Below are positions 18,326 to 27,199 of a stretch of 64,000 bases of DNA, piece after piece. Numbering within the stretch: position 1 is the first letter of the stretch; each line of letters begins with the position of its first letter. The notes under the pieces were generated by a model, which saw only the letters and a list, made by a program, of their open reading frames with translations, had not been told where the DNA came from and ran no database searches. Location: positions 1-64,000 of the forward strand of contig NZ_CAMHZD010000012.1 of NCBI RefSeq assembly GCF_946190065.1, read 5' to 3'. The stretch is from Streptococcus mitis (lineage in GTDB: Bacteria > Bacillota > Bacilli > Lactobacillales > Streptococcaceae). Both the position numbers and the translations under genes were made by a program.

Positions 18326-18997
18326 TTACATTCTTTTTTCAGCTTCTGCTTTGATTTTTTCAACTACTTCTTGAATGTTCAAGCCAGTTGTATCAAGGTA
18401 GACAGCGTCCTCTGCTTGTTTGAGAGGCGAAGTCTCACGATGGCTATCCTTGTAGTCACGCGCAGCAATTTCCTCTTTTAGGGTTTCAAGGTCTGTTTCA
18501 ATTCCCTTGGCAATATTTTCCTTGTAACGGCGCTCTGCTCTTTCATCTACCGAAGCTACTAGGAAAATTTTCAATTCTGCTTGTGGCAATACAACCGTTC
18601 CAATATCGCGACCGTCCATGACAATCCCACCTTGCTGGGCAATCTCTTGTTGGAGAGAAACTAGTTTCTCACGTACTTCAGGAATTGCTGCAATAGCTGA
18701 AACATGATTGGTCACTTCATTTTCACGAATAGGATGGGTAATATCCACATCTCCTACAAAGACAAGTTGTTCTCCAGTTTCTGAGCGCCCAAAACTGATT
18801 GGATGCTGGTCCAATAAGTATAAGAGTTCTTCAACTTGTTCAACTCCTAATTGGTTCCTGAGAGCCATGTAGGTCGCTGCACGATACATAGCACCTGTAT
18901 CTAGGTAGGTGTAACCAAAATCCTTGGCAATAATCTTTGCGACTGTACTCTTACCACTTGAAGCAGGACCGTCAATAGCAATTTGAATTGTTTTCAT
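18326..18997 (-). CDS. cmk: Cytidylate kinase
   Basis: This 223-residue NMP kinase phosphorylates CMP and dCMP. Visible are the P-loop [11 protein letters not shown] at about 8-18, the [10 protein letters not shown] substrate motif, and [12 protein letters not shown] in the CMP-binding insert. It lies 8 nt after the LysM-type gene at 19006-19491, forming a two-gene operon. It is cytosolic and of standard length. Confidence 0.97.
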   Translation of the reverse strand: MKTIQIAIDGPASSGKSTVAKIIAKDFGYTYLDTGAMYRAATYMALRNQLGVEQVEELLYLLDQHPISFGRSETGEQLVFVGDVDITHPIRENEVTNHVSAIAAIPEVREKLVSLQQEIAQQGGIVMDGRDIGTVVLPQAELKIFLVASVDERAERRYKENIAKGIETDLETLKEEIAARDYKDSHRETSPLKQAEDAVYLDTTGLNIQEVVEKIKAEAEKRM

Positions 18998-19005
18998 ATC
19001 AACTC

Positions 19006-19491
19006 CTATTTGATTTTGACAACATCACCTGGATTAGCAAACCAAGATCCTGTAGCCATATGGCCAGGATTCAAAGCCTCTAACTGAGCAATAGAGATTC
19101 CTGCACGAGCGGCAATGGCTGCTTCTCCTTCTCCAGCCAAGACTTTTGTAGTTCCTTCTGGATCATTTGGATGTTCTGAGCTACTAGATGACTCTTCTAC
19201 CTTCTCCTCTGAACTAGAAGATGCCTGCTCTGAGCTACTAGAAGATGAAATCTGTACTACACTTGCATCAGAATCGTGAAAATCTTTCAAGGCTGCTGTG
19301 CGATTACTCCCACCCGATGAAAGATAGATCAGAACAATAATCATCACGACTACAATCACAAAGAAAATACTTGCTAAGATAGTTAAGATACGGTTAGCAA
19401 CGACTCCTCCACCTTGTTCTCTCTTACGACGTTGTGTTCTTGTTTCCTCTTGATTTTCATAAATATCTTCTTGCCACGGTTCTTTTGCCAT
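19006..19491 (-). CDS. SAG1386/EF1546-family membrane-anchored LysM protein
   Basis: This 161-residue protein has a basic cytoplasmic head (about 1-32), one membrane segment (about 33-56), a linker full of serine runs (about 80-112) and a C-terminal LysM-like domain (about 115-161, [26 protein letters not shown] region). The architecture suggests a type II membrane protein reaching into the cell wall. Its function is unknown. It is divergent from the ferredoxin gene. Confidence 0.8.
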   Translation of the reverse strand: MAKEPWQEDIYENQEETRTQRRKREQGGGVVANRILTILASIFFVIVVVMIIVLIYLSSGGSNRTAALKDFHDSDASVVQISSSSSSEQASSSSEEKVEESSSSSEHPNDPEGTTKVLAGEGEAAIAARAGISIAQLEALNPGHMATGSWFANPGDVVKIK

Positions 19492-19501
19492 ACCTTACTC
19501 C

Positions 19502-19537
19502 TTGTTTTTTTTTACTTTTCTTATTACAATATAAATA
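19502..19537 (+). promoter_or_regulatory. Ferredoxin promoter placed for a leaderless mRNA
   Basis: TTGTTT (19502-19507), a 17-bp spacer and TACAAT (19525-19530) put the expected start at 19537, the A of the ferredoxin ATG. No ribosome site is visible before this ATG. Confidence 0.55.
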
Positions 19538-19743
19538 TGAAAATCACACTTATACCTGAACGATGTATCGCCTGTGGGCTTTGCCAAACTTATTCTGATT
19601 TATTTGATTACCACGATAATGGAATCGTGCGTTTTTACGATGACCCTGACCAACTGGAAAAAGAAATTTCTCCTAGTCAGGATGTCTTAGAGGCTGTTAA
19701 AAATTGCCCAACTCGCGCCCTGATTGGAAACCAGGAAGCCTAA
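19537..19743 (+). CDS. fer: Single [4Fe-4S] ferredoxin
   Basis: This 68-residue acidic electron carrier has three cysteines in CIACGLC (10, 13, 16) and the fourth in NCPTRAL near residue 56, giving one [4Fe-4S] cluster, Bacillus-type. The frame is open upstream to 19414, but that part overlaps the divergent gene and has no ferredoxin homology, so the start at 19537 is preferred. Its redox partner is not encoded nearby. Confidence 0.92.
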   Translation: MKITLIPERCIACGLCQTYSDLFDYHDNGIVRFYDDPDQLEKEISPSQDVLEAVKNCPTRALIGNQEA

Positions 19744-19793
19744 ATCAATGGCGATAATCCACTCCCTCTAGTTTAGCACATTTCCATGTAAAA

Positions 19794-20759
19794 TTATAGT
19801 CTTTTCACTTTATTTTTTTCTGTAAAATCAGGAAGATCACTTTTTTCTTTGATAAGATAAAGTGGTCTTTTTTTAGTCTCTAGATAAATCTTACTGATAT
19901 ACTTGCCGAGAATCCCAATGGTCAAGAGTTGAATGCCCCCAAGAAAGAGAATGACTGCCATCAGAGAGGTCCAACCTGATGTCGGATTGCCCAAAATGAG
20001 GGTCCGAACCACAACAAAAAAGGTCATTAGTAGAGAAATAAAACAAGATAGGAGACCTGCCACAAAGGCTATAATCAAGGGAAAATCTGAAAAATTGACA
20101 ATTCCTTCAATGGAGTAGAAAAAGAGTTGCCTAAAGCTCCAACTGGTCTTGCCAGCCTGTCTTTCAACATTTGGATAGTCCAGATAGTGGGTTTTAAAGC
20201 CGACCCAGGCAAAGAGTCCCTTTGAAAAACGATTGGACTCGGTCAAGCTTAAAATAGCATCCACTACGGATCTTCTCATCATGCGAAAATCACGGACACC
20301 TGAGGGCAAGGCTACTGGGCTAATTTTTTGCATAAGGAGGTAAAAGATATCAGCACAGAAACTACGAAAGAAGGGTTCTCCCTCCCGACTGGTTCTCCGT
20401 GTCCCAACACAGTCCAAGTCTGCATTCTGGTCTAGTAAGGCTTTCATCTCAAGCAACATACTAGGAGGATCCTGGAGGTCTGCATCCATTACCACCACCA
20501 GATCTCCTGTCGCATATTGTAAGCCTGCATACAGAGCTGCTTCTTTGCCAAAATTTCGTGAGAAAGAAATATAATGAACTGCCGGATTTTGCTTCCGATA
20601 GGTATTTAAGAGTTCCAAAGTCCCATCACTTGAGCCATCGTCGACAAAGACATACTCGATTTCTGTTTCCAAATCTGGAAGTAAAGATTCCAAAGCCTGA
20701 TAAAAAAGAGGAAGTACTTCCTCTTCGTTTAAACAGGGGACAATGATTGATATCACCAT
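19794..20759 (-). CDS. Family 2 glycosyltransferase, GtrB/DPM1-like
   Basis: This is a 321-residue membrane-linked polyprenyl-phosphate glycosyltransferase. The GT-A domain (about 1-225) shows SIIVPCLNEEE, the DDGSSDGT nucleotide site and DADLQDPP metal motif; two C-terminal membrane helices follow (about 230-300). Such enzymes move glucose or similar sugars from UDP-sugars to undecaprenyl phosphate for wall or teichoic acid decoration. The start at 20759 lies one base after the galE stop; an upstream in-frame Met is inside galE. Coupling to galE suggests a UDP-glucose/galactose supply. Confidence 0.87.
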   Translation of the reverse strand: MVISIIVPCLNEEEVLPLFYQALESLLPDLETEIEYVFVDDGSSDGTLELLNTYRKQNPAVHYISFSRNFGKEAALYAGLQYATGDLVVVMDADLQDPPSMLLEMKALLDQNADLDCVGTRRTSREGEPFFRSFCADIFYLLMQKISPVALPSGVRDFRMMRRSVVDAILSLTESNRFSKGLFAWVGFKTHYLDYPNVERQAGKTSWSFRQLFFYSIEGIVNFSDFPLIIAFVAGLLSCFISLLMTFFVVVRTLILGNPTSGWTSLMAVILFLGGIQLLTIGILGKYISKIYLETKKRPLYLIKEKSDLPDFTEKNKVKRL

Positions 20760-20760
20760 C

Positions 20761-21795
20761 TTAGTCTTCAAATCCATTTGGATGCTTGCTTTGCCAACGC
20801 CATGCGTCTTCACACATTTGGGTGATGTCGAGTTCTGCTTCCCAGCCGAGTTCTGCTTTGGCTTTTGCAGGATCTGAATAACAGGCTGCGATATCCCCTG
20901 GGCGACGGTCTACGATGCGGTAAGGAATTGGACGTCCCACTGCTTTTTCCATATTTTGGATAATTTCAAGAACTGAGTAGCCTTTCCCTGTTCCAAGGTT
21001 ATAAACGTTTAGGCCTGAACCTTTTTGGATTTTTTTCAGAGCTGCAACGTGACCTTTGGCCAAATCGACAACGTGGATATAGTCACGAACACCAGTTCCG
21101 TCTTCGGTATCGTAATCATCTCCAAACACTTGCACTTGCTCTAGTTTTCCAACGGCTACTTGAGTCACATATGGCAAAAGATTGTTTGGAATACCATTTG
21201 GATTTTCTCCTAGGTCTCCACTTTCATGAGCTCCGATTGGGTTGAAGTAACGAAGCAAGACTACATTCCACTCTGAGTCTGCCTTGTAGATATCGGTCAA
21301 AATTTCCTCAAGCATAAGCTTAGTGCGACCATATGGATTAGTCACTGAAAGTGGGAAATCTTCCAAGATGGGCACTGTGTGCGGATCCCCGTAAACTGTC
21401 GCAGAAGAACTGAAAATGATGTTTTTACAGTTGTTTTCTTCCATGACCTTCAAAAGACTAACAGTTCCAGCGATATTGTTGTCATAGTAGGCAAGAGGGA
21501 TACGTGTTGATTCGCCAACAGCCTTCAAACCAGCAAAGTGAATGACTCCTGTTGGTTCTTCTTGCTTGAAAATATCTCTGATGGTATCTGTATCACGGAT
21601 ATCTGCCTCATAGAAAGGCACTTCAACTCCTGTAATTCTCTCAACAACTTCTAAACTTTTTCTGTTACTATTAACAAGGTTATCCACCACAACAACTTGA
21701 TGACCTGCTTGGATTAACTCAATAACTGTGTGGGTTCCGATAAAACCTGCTCCACCCGTTACCAAAATCTTTTCTTGCATCATCTTTTCTTGCAT
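20761..21795 (-). CDS. galE: UDP-glucose 4-epimerase
   Basis: This 344-residue short-chain dehydrogenase-type epimerase interconverts UDP-glucose and UDP-galactose. Visible are TGGAGFIG NAD binding, the active-site Ser in FSSSATVYG and NPYGRTK (Tyr/Lys pair). The N-terminus carries a duplication of MQEKM/MQEK, from a repeated 12-bp ATGCAAGAAAAG; the ribosome site AGGAAAG suits the first ATG, while the second gives the family-standard protein. It is co-transcribed with the downstream glycosyltransferase. Confidence 0.95.
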   Translation of the reverse strand: MQEKMMQEKILVTGGAGFIGTHTVIELIQAGHQVVVVDNLVNSNRKSLEVVERITGVEVPFYEADIRDTDTIRDIFKQEEPTGVIHFAGLKAVGESTRIPLAYYDNNIAGTVSLLKVMEENNCKNIIFSSSATVYGDPHTVPILEDFPLSVTNPYGRTKLMLEEILTDIYKADSEWNVVLLRYFNPIGAHESGDLGENPNGIPNNLLPYVTQVAVGKLEQVQVFGDDYDTEDGTGVRDYIHVVDLAKGHVAALKKIQKGSGLNVYNLGTGKGYSVLEIIQNMEKAVGRPIPYRIVDRRPGDIAACYSDPAKAKAELGWEAELDITQMCEDAWRWQSKHPNGFED

Positions 21796-21896
21796 CTTCT
21801 TTCCTCGATTCTCAGATTTTTTCTTATTTTACCATTTTTGATAGGGAATGTCATTTACAATCCTAGGGGGTAGGATAAAATTTCAGTAAAATGCTT

Positions 21897-22047
21897 ATAC
21901 TCTTCGAAAATCTCTTCAAACAACGTCAGCTTCGCCTTGCCATGGGTATGGTTACTGACTTCGTCAGTTCTATCCACAACCTCAAAGCAGTGCTTTGAGC
22001 AGCCCGCGGCTAGTTTCCTAGTTTGCTCTTTGATTTTCATTGAGTAT
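21897..22047 (-). repeat. BOX element (A-B-C) abutting the dadA-like stop codon
   Basis: This 151-bp full BOX element is in the same orientation as the one at 10.3 kb. Its boxA end (ATACTCAATGAAAATC on the minus strand) begins within the TAA stop (22049-22047) of the upstream oxidoreductase gene. It lies between that gene and galE, both on the minus strand, and can form a large hairpin in the transcript. Confidence 0.92.
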
Positions 22048-23150
22048 TATTCGCTTTTTACTCGTTTGACATAGTTTTCAATTGGGTAGTTTAGAGGGTC
22101 TAAGGTCATTTCCCTGCTTTGTACCAGTTGTGCTAGGTGGTAACCAATGATAGGACCAGTTGTGAGGCCTGATGAACCTAGTCCACTGGCTGCATAGACA
22201 CCTGCCAATTCTGGCACCTGCCCAAAGAAAGGAGAGAAATCACTGGTATAGGCACGGATTCCCACACGCTCACTTCTTGAAGTCGCTTTAGCCAAGGCTG
22301 GATAGTGAGGCAAGGCTGCCTCCTCCATTTGTTGGAGTAAGGTTTCATCTACCGTCAAATCAAATCCCATGTCATTTTCATGAGTAGCACCTAAGGACAA
22401 TTTCCCACCAGAAAAAGGAATCAAATCCCACTCCCCTTCTGGCATAACCACAGGGTAAGCTTCCATGTCTTGGGCCATCTGATAATCTTGGAGTTGTCCT
22501 TTTTGGGGACGAACATCTACTTCATAACCTAAAGGCTCTAACATGTGTCCTAACCAAGCTCCCGTCGCCAAAATAACCTGATCAAACACCTCTTCACCAA
22601 TCTGGTAACCTGATGCTAACGGTGTCAGAGTCACTTTTTCTTTGACCAGCTTGACATGACTGGCTTCCAGCAAACGAGTCACTAAGAGTTGACCATCTAC
22701 TCTCGCTCCACCAGAAGCATAGAGCAAGCGGTCAAATCCCTGTAAGCCAGGGAATAATTCATTAGCTGATGCTGGGTCCAGAATGGCTAATTGCCCTATC
22801 AAGGGAGATTCTTCCCTGCGCTGAAGAGCCAGTTGATAGAGTTCTTCCAACTTGGACTCATCCTTTTTCAAAAGAAAGACTCCCGAACGCTGGTAAAAAT
22901 CGATTCCTTGCCCTGACTTCTCTAAATCAGCTAATAAATCCACATAAAAGTCAGCTCCCAAGCGCGCCATTTTGTACCAGGCCTTATTGCGGCGTTTGGA
23001 AAACCAAGGGCTGATAATTCCTGCTGCGGCCTTGGTAGCCTGACCTTGTCCATGGTCAAAGACGGTCACCTCTAGGTCACTTTCTTTCGAGAGGTAGTAG
23101 GCAGCTGTTGCTCCCACAATTCCTGCTCCAATAATGGCAACTTTTTTCAT
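22047..23150 (-). CDS. DadA-like FAD-dependent amino-acid oxidoreductase
   Basis: This 367-residue DAO-family flavoprotein has the N-terminal GAGIVGATAAYYLSKES dinucleotide fold at residues about 7-23 and the C-terminal GLGSSGLTTGPIIGYHLAQL motif. Substrates in the family are D-amino acids, glycine or sarcosine; the exact one cannot be told. ATG 23150 is preferred over an in-frame GTG three codons upstream. It starts 16 nt after the Nif3 gene, suggesting an operon trmK-nif3-dadA. Confidence 0.85.
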   Translation of the reverse strand: MKKVAIIGAGIVGATAAYYLSKESDLEVTVFDHGQGQATKAAAGIISPWFSKRRNKAWYKMARLGADFYVDLLADLEKSGQGIDFYQRSGVFLLKKDESKLEELYQLALQRREESPLIGQLAILDPASANELFPGLQGFDRLLYASGGARVDGQLLVTRLLEASHVKLVKEKVTLTPLASGYQIGEEVFDQVILATGAWLGHMLEPLGYEVDVRPQKGQLQDYQMAQDMEAYPVVMPEGEWDLIPFSGGKLSLGATHENDMGFDLTVDETLLQQMEEAALPHYPALAKATSRSERVGIRAYTSDFSPFFGQVPELAGVYAASGLGSSGLTTGPIIGYHLAQLVQSREMTLDPLNYPIENYVKRVKSE

Positions 23151-23166
23151 TGTTTTCACTTTCTAA

Positions 23167-23964
23167 CTAGATATGGTGGAAAGGATTGGTCGATGCTTGA
23201 CTAGGTAAAATCTCTAGTTCCCAGCCTTTTTCCTCTTTCCATTGATTAAGGAGTGCTGCGATTTTTTCCACAAAAAGCACTTCAATATAGTGACCTGGGT
23301 CCAATGCTAGCAAGCCATCAGACAGCATATCCTGGGCAGTGTGGTAGTAAATGTCACCAGTGATATAGACATCAGCTCCCTTAGCTAAAGCATCCTTATA
23401 GAAAGACTGCCCGCTACCACCACAGATGGCCACTCTTGAAATAGACTTCTGCAAATCACTCTCTTGATAATGCACCATTCGAAGACTATCTAGACCAAAG
23501 ACTTGCTTGACACGTTGAGCCAATTCTCCAAATGTCTGAGTCGGAACATTCCCAATACGTCCAATTCCACGTTCAGGACCTGTCTCCTGTAGATAAGTCG
23601 TCTCCTCGATTCCTAGTATCTGGCAGAACCAGTCATTGAGACCATTTTCAACAATGTCAATATTGGTATGACTGACATAGACTGCGATATCATGCTTGAT
23701 GAGGTCAATGTAAATCTGATTTTGTGGACGGCTAGCTACCAAATCCTTAATGGGACGGAAAATCGGCGCGTGCTTGACGATAATCAAATTCACCCCCTTT
23801 TCAATAGCTTCAGCCACCGTTTCTTCACGAATATCCAGAGCAACCATAACACTTTGGATATCCTTGTCCAAAGTTCCAATTTGCAGGCCACGACTGTCTC
23901 CCTCCATAGAAAATTCCTGAGGGCAAAAGGCTTCATACGCGTTAATCACTTCACTTGCTAACAT
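23167..23964 (-). CDS. Nif3-like dinuclear metal centre protein
   Basis: This 265-residue protein of the Nif3/YqfO (GTP cyclohydrolase I type 2) family has metal-ligand stretches [17 protein letters not shown] and DPGHYIEV. The molecular function is unsettled despite the GTP cyclohydrolase name. It overlaps the trmK 3' end by 14 nt, a pairing conserved across Firmicutes. It is cytosolic. Confidence 0.9.
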   Translation of the reverse strand: MLASEVINAYEAFCPQEFSMEGDSRGLQIGTLDKDIQSVMVALDIREETVAEAIEKGVNLIIVKHAPIFRPIKDLVASRPQNQIYIDLIKHDIAVYVSHTNIDIVENGLNDWFCQILGIEETTYLQETGPERGIGRIGNVPTQTFGELAQRVKQVFGLDSLRMVHYQESDLQKSISRVAICGGSGQSFYKDALAKGADVYITGDIYYHTAQDMLSDGLLALDPGHYIEVLFVEKIAALLNQWKEEKGWELEILPSQASTNPFHHI

Positions 23965-24628
23965 GGAGCACCTCCTTGATGGCTTGAATTTTATCTACTA
24001 GAACTTGACGTTCCTCCAGATTTTTTTCTGGGATTTGTCCGAGGGCAAACTCTAGCTTAACAGCTTCTTTTTGCCATTTTTGGACAAAGACTGGACTGAC
24101 CTCTTTGGACAAGAAAGGTCCAAAGCGAACATCACTGGTTGATAGCTTCATTTGTCCTGCTTCCACCACCAAAATCTCGTAAAACTTGCCAGCTTCTTCT
24201 AAGATGCTTTCAGCTACAATCTGAAATCCGTTCTCTTGTAGCCAGATACGCAAGTCGTCTTCACGATTATTGGGCTGGAGGATCAAACGCTCTAGATTAG
24301 CTAACTTGTCCAAGCCTTCTTCTAAAATCCTAGCAATCAAACGACCCCCCATACCAGCAATGGTAATGACCGACACTTGGTCTGCCTCTTCAAAGGCTGC
24401 CAAGCCATTGGCTAAACGAACCTGGATTTTCTCCTTTAGGCCGTGAGCCTCAACATTTTTGACAGCAGACTGATAAGGTCCCTCCACAACTTCACCTGCA
24501 ATGGCACTTTTGATTTGTCCTCTTTCGACCAAGTCGATAGGCAAATAAGCATGGTCACTCCCCACATCTAGTAAAATGGCTCCCTGTGGCACAAAGGAGG
24601 CCACTAATTCTAATCTCTTTGAAATCAT
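23951..24628 (-). CDS. trmK: tRNA (adenine(22)-N1)-methyltransferase
   Basis: This 225-residue SAM-dependent enzyme methylates A22 of tRNA-Ser and similar tRNAs. The Rossmann motif I is [12 protein letters not shown] at about 19-30, and the catalytic region is IAGMGGRLI followed by LQPNNRE. A C-terminal coiled segment completes the family architecture. It heads the operon with the Nif3 gene. Confidence 0.93.
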   Translation of the reverse strand: MISKRLELVASFVPQGAILLDVGSDHAYLPIDLVERGQIKSAIAGEVVEGPYQSAVKNVEAHGLKEKIQVRLANGLAAFEEADQVSVITIAGMGGRLIARILEEGLDKLANLERLILQPNNREDDLRIWLQENGFQIVAESILEEAGKFYEILVVEAGQMKLSTSDVRFGPFLSKEVSPVFVQKWQKEAVKLEFALGQIPEKNLEERQVLVDKIQAIKEVLHVSK

Positions 24629-24697
24629 CTTCTCTCGCTTTCCAAAACTCTATTACCTCTTATTATACCACATTTCAGCTAGCAATCTTTTACCTAA

Positions 24698-24728
24698 AAA
24701 GACCGCAATCCACAGATTGCAGCCTTTC
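24698..24728 (-). terminator. Terminator of the P-type ATPase gene
   Basis: Minus-strand GCAATC and GATTGC arms with a 4-nt loop are followed by GGTCTTTTT; it lies directly after the stop at 24730. Confidence 0.75.
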
Positions 24729-24729
24729 T

Positions 24730-27066
24730 TTATTTTTTCGCTTGGTAACGACTGGTTAAGATAAATATCACGGTAAAGACCAACATCATGACACCATAAA
24801 CAGGTAATGTTTGTCCTGTTAAGGTTGAAATTTCAAGCAGTTTTTGAATTCTTGGGAAGAGAGCTGTGGCTAGGAAGCCTCCTACTGACCAAACAATCAA
24901 GAGGACACGCCATAGGGTAAATGGCATGCAGGCTCTAAATACGGATAAGAAACCAATTGACCCCAAGAGATAATAGAGTAGAGTTGAGATTTCTAACTCA
25001 GACCAACCTTGGCTACTTCCAAATATTTTCACAAAGAGAACACTGAACACGACCATAAGGGCACTTGGGAGAGCACGAAGCATGGATCTTCTGAGGAAAT
25101 TTGGCTGAACAGGTTTGATATTTCGCTCAAAAGTCAGAACGAATGGTGGGAAACCTTCCACGAACTGGTCAATCATGGTAATCTGGATTGGAATGAAAGG
25201 GAAAATCAAGATCCATTCAGACCGTCCCAGAAGAGCGCTGGCAATACAAATCACCGCGAGCAAGAAGGAATAAATCGTCTTAATCAAGAAAATCGGTGCA
25301 ATGTGGGCAATGTTATTGACCACACGACGACCTTCAAAGAGAATCTCAGGAACATCATTAAAATCAGAGTTCAAGAGAACCAGATTGGCAATCTGACGAG
25401 TCGCAGGATCTCCCTCAGCCATCACGATAGAACAATCCGCCTCACGAAGGGCCAGAATATCATTAACCCCGTCCCCTGTCATAGCCGTTGTATGCCCCGC
25501 TTTTTTCAGTGTTTGGATGATGAGTTTCTTTTGATGAGGGGAAACACGTCCGAAAATAGCTGTCTCCTCAGCCATAGCAACCAATTCCTCATCCGTAATT
25601 TTCGAGCAATCTACATAACTGTCATAGTCCGCAAAACCAGCCTTCTGGGCAATGCTGGATACCGTAACTGGATTATCACCAGAAATGATTTTGAGACCTA
25701 CTTCTTGGGAACGGAGATAGTCCAGCGTCTCTGCTGCTCCCTCTCGAATAGGGTCCAAGATTTCCAGCAAGGCCAGAGCCTGAATATCAGATGGTTTCTG
25801 TGGTTTATGATGGTCCAATTTTTCCTGACTGAGAGCTAGAACCAAGACACGTGAACCTCTCTCCAATTCCTCTCTGGCTTCAGGGACCTCAGAATCCAGC
25901 AACATCTCAGGTGCACCTAAGAAAACTGTTCCCAAACCTTCCAATTCCATTGCTCCCCACTTGCGGTCGCTTGAGAAGGGAAGATTAGAGAGCATAGGAT
26001 AGGCTACTTGGCCTTGGAAACGCTGGCGAATGGCTTGGGCAGTTGGATTTTTATCCTCACTGTGGGCTATGTAGCTGGTCAGGATGCTGGCAATAGTCTC
26101 TTCACCATAAGTTGTCGTCAGCGGAAGAACAGCCTCTACCTGCATCTTTCCTTGGGTGATGGTACCCGTCTTGTCCAGACAGAGCATATCCACGCGCGCC
26201 AAGGTCTCAACAGAGTACATCTCCTGCACCAAGACCTTTTTCAAGCCCAACTTAATCACCGCAGTCAAAAGCGAAGTAATGGTCAAAAGGGCAATTCCCT
26301 TAGGTAACATCCCCAAAAGGGCCGTCGACGAATTTACAACAGATGACTTGAGAGGCAGGCCTTTTAAAATCAAGGCGTCTAGCAAGAGAGCCAGACCAAA
26401 GGGAATGATAATCTTCCCAGTAAAACCGGCTAGGTTGTCCAGCGATTTCATGATACGTGAGTTGATTGGTTTAACGGTCTTAGCTTCCAGCATGAGTTTG
26501 GCAGCATAGTTGTCTGCACCGACATGGTGAACTTGAGCTAAAACTGAGCCACTGGCTAGGAAACTTCCAGACAAAAGCAAGGCGTCAACTTCCTTTTGCA
26601 CCAAATCACTTTCTCCCGTTAACATGGCTTCATTGACTTCCGCAAAGCCTTCCAAAACCAAGGCATCACTGGGAATCTGCTCTCCAGCAGACAAACGAAT
26701 GACATCTCCTAACACCAATTCTTCAGGATTCAGAGCAACTTCCTGACCATCACGAATAGTCTTGACCTTTTCCTTGGTCATGAGATTGAGCTTGTCCACC
26801 ATGTGTTTGGCCCGCAGCTCGGTCACAATCCCAGAAAAAGCGTTAAAGCAGATAACGGCAAAGAAGACCAAATTGCTCCAAGCCTGCACAAAGGCTAATG
26901 CCAAAGCAATGACAAAGTTCAAAGCGTTAAAAAGGGTAAAGACATTTCGTTTGATGATTTGCCAAGTGCTGGTACTGGCCGAAGCAGTAAAATCATTGAC
27001 CAAGCCCTTAGCCTGTCTTTCCTTGACTTCTATTTGGGTTAATCCCATAATCTTATTTTTATCCAT
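24730..27066 (-). CDS. Cation-transporting P-type ATPase, CtpE-like
   Basis: This 778-residue P-type ATPase has about ten membrane helices, the actuator motif LTGES, the phosphorylation motif CLDKTGTITQG, the nucleotide domain, and the hinge TGDGVNDILALREADC. By family it resembles mycobacterial CtpE, a calcium pump; the ion here is unproven, and it is distinct from the manganese-riboswitch-controlled CaxP/MgtA pump of pneumococcus. Starts at 27078 or 27066 are possible; 27066 (MDKNK) matches pneumococcus. No Shine-Dalgarno is visible, and an operator-like inverted repeat covers the start. Confidence 0.87.
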   Translation of the reverse strand: MDKNKIMGLTQIEVKERQAKGLVNDFTASASTSTWQIIKRNVFTLFNALNFVIALALAFVQAWSNLVFFAVICFNAFSGIVTELRAKHMVDKLNLMTKEKVKTIRDGQEVALNPEELVLGDVIRLSAGEQIPSDALVLEGFAEVNEAMLTGESDLVQKEVDALLLSGSFLASGSVLAQVHHVGADNYAAKLMLEAKTVKPINSRIMKSLDNLAGFTGKIIIPFGLALLLDALILKGLPLKSSVVNSSTALLGMLPKGIALLTITSLLTAVIKLGLKKVLVQEMYSVETLARVDMLCLDKTGTITQGKMQVEAVLPLTTTYGEETIASILTSYIAHSEDKNPTAQAIRQRFQGQVAYPMLSNLPFSSDRKWGAMELEGLGTVFLGAPEMLLDSEVPEAREELERGSRVLVLALSQEKLDHHKPQKPSDIQALALLEILDPIREGAAETLDYLRSQEVGLKIISGDNPVTVSSIAQKAGFADYDSYVDCSKITDEELVAMAEETAIFGRVSPHQKKLIIQTLKKAGHTTAMTGDGVNDILALREADCSIVMAEGDPATRQIANLVLLNSDFNDVPEILFEGRRVVNNIAHIAPIFLIKTIYSFLLAVICIASALLGRSEWILIFPFIPIQITMIDQFVEGFPPFVLTFERNIKPVQPNFLRRSMLRALPSALMVVFSVLFVKIFGSSQGWSELEISTLLYYLLGSIGFLSVFRACMPFTLWRVLLIVWSVGGFLATALFPRIQKLLEISTLTGQTLPVYGVMMLVFTVIFILTSRYQAKK

Positions 27067-27098
27067 AAATTCTATCATATCATTTTTTATGATAGAAT
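27066..27098 (-). promoter_or_regulatory. P-type ATPase promoter with inverted repeat, near-leaderless
   Basis: Perfect 10-bp arms (ATTCTATCAT at 27069-27078 and ATGATAGAAT at 27089-27098) enclose a 10-bp spacer. An extended -10 TGA TATGAT (hexamer 27079-27074, minus) falls in it and puts the start at about 27067, one base before ATG 27066. The repeat would cover the core promoter, as an operator does. Confidence 0.5.
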
Positions 27099-27140
27099 AC
27101 TAATCTCATCCTAAATATACTTGTTACAAATGGAAAAAGT

Positions 27141-27169
27141 TTGCCAGCCCTCCTTTGATAAGGTATAAT
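27141..27169 (+). promoter_or_regulatory. plsC-like gene promoter
   Basis: TTGCCA (27141-27146), a 17-bp spacer and TATAAT (27164-27169) precede the acyltransferase ATG by 30 nt. Confidence 0.8.
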
Positions 27170-27199
27170 AATAACAAGAAAATAATCGAAGGAGATCGC

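Noticed and set aside
18326-19491. Possible fusion of cmk with the LysM-type gene
   Set aside because: Each has its own start, stop and ribosome site with an 8-nt gap; they are two genes of one operon.
25009-25839. 276-codon plus-strand ORF
   Set aside because: It is antisense to the P-type ATPase and shows no domain or ribosome site.
24730-27120. Manganese riboswitch (yybP-ykoY) upstream of the P-type ATPase
   Set aside because: The gap before the gene is short and the promoter abuts the ATG; there is no room for such an RNA. The riboswitch-controlled pneumococcal pump is a different gene.
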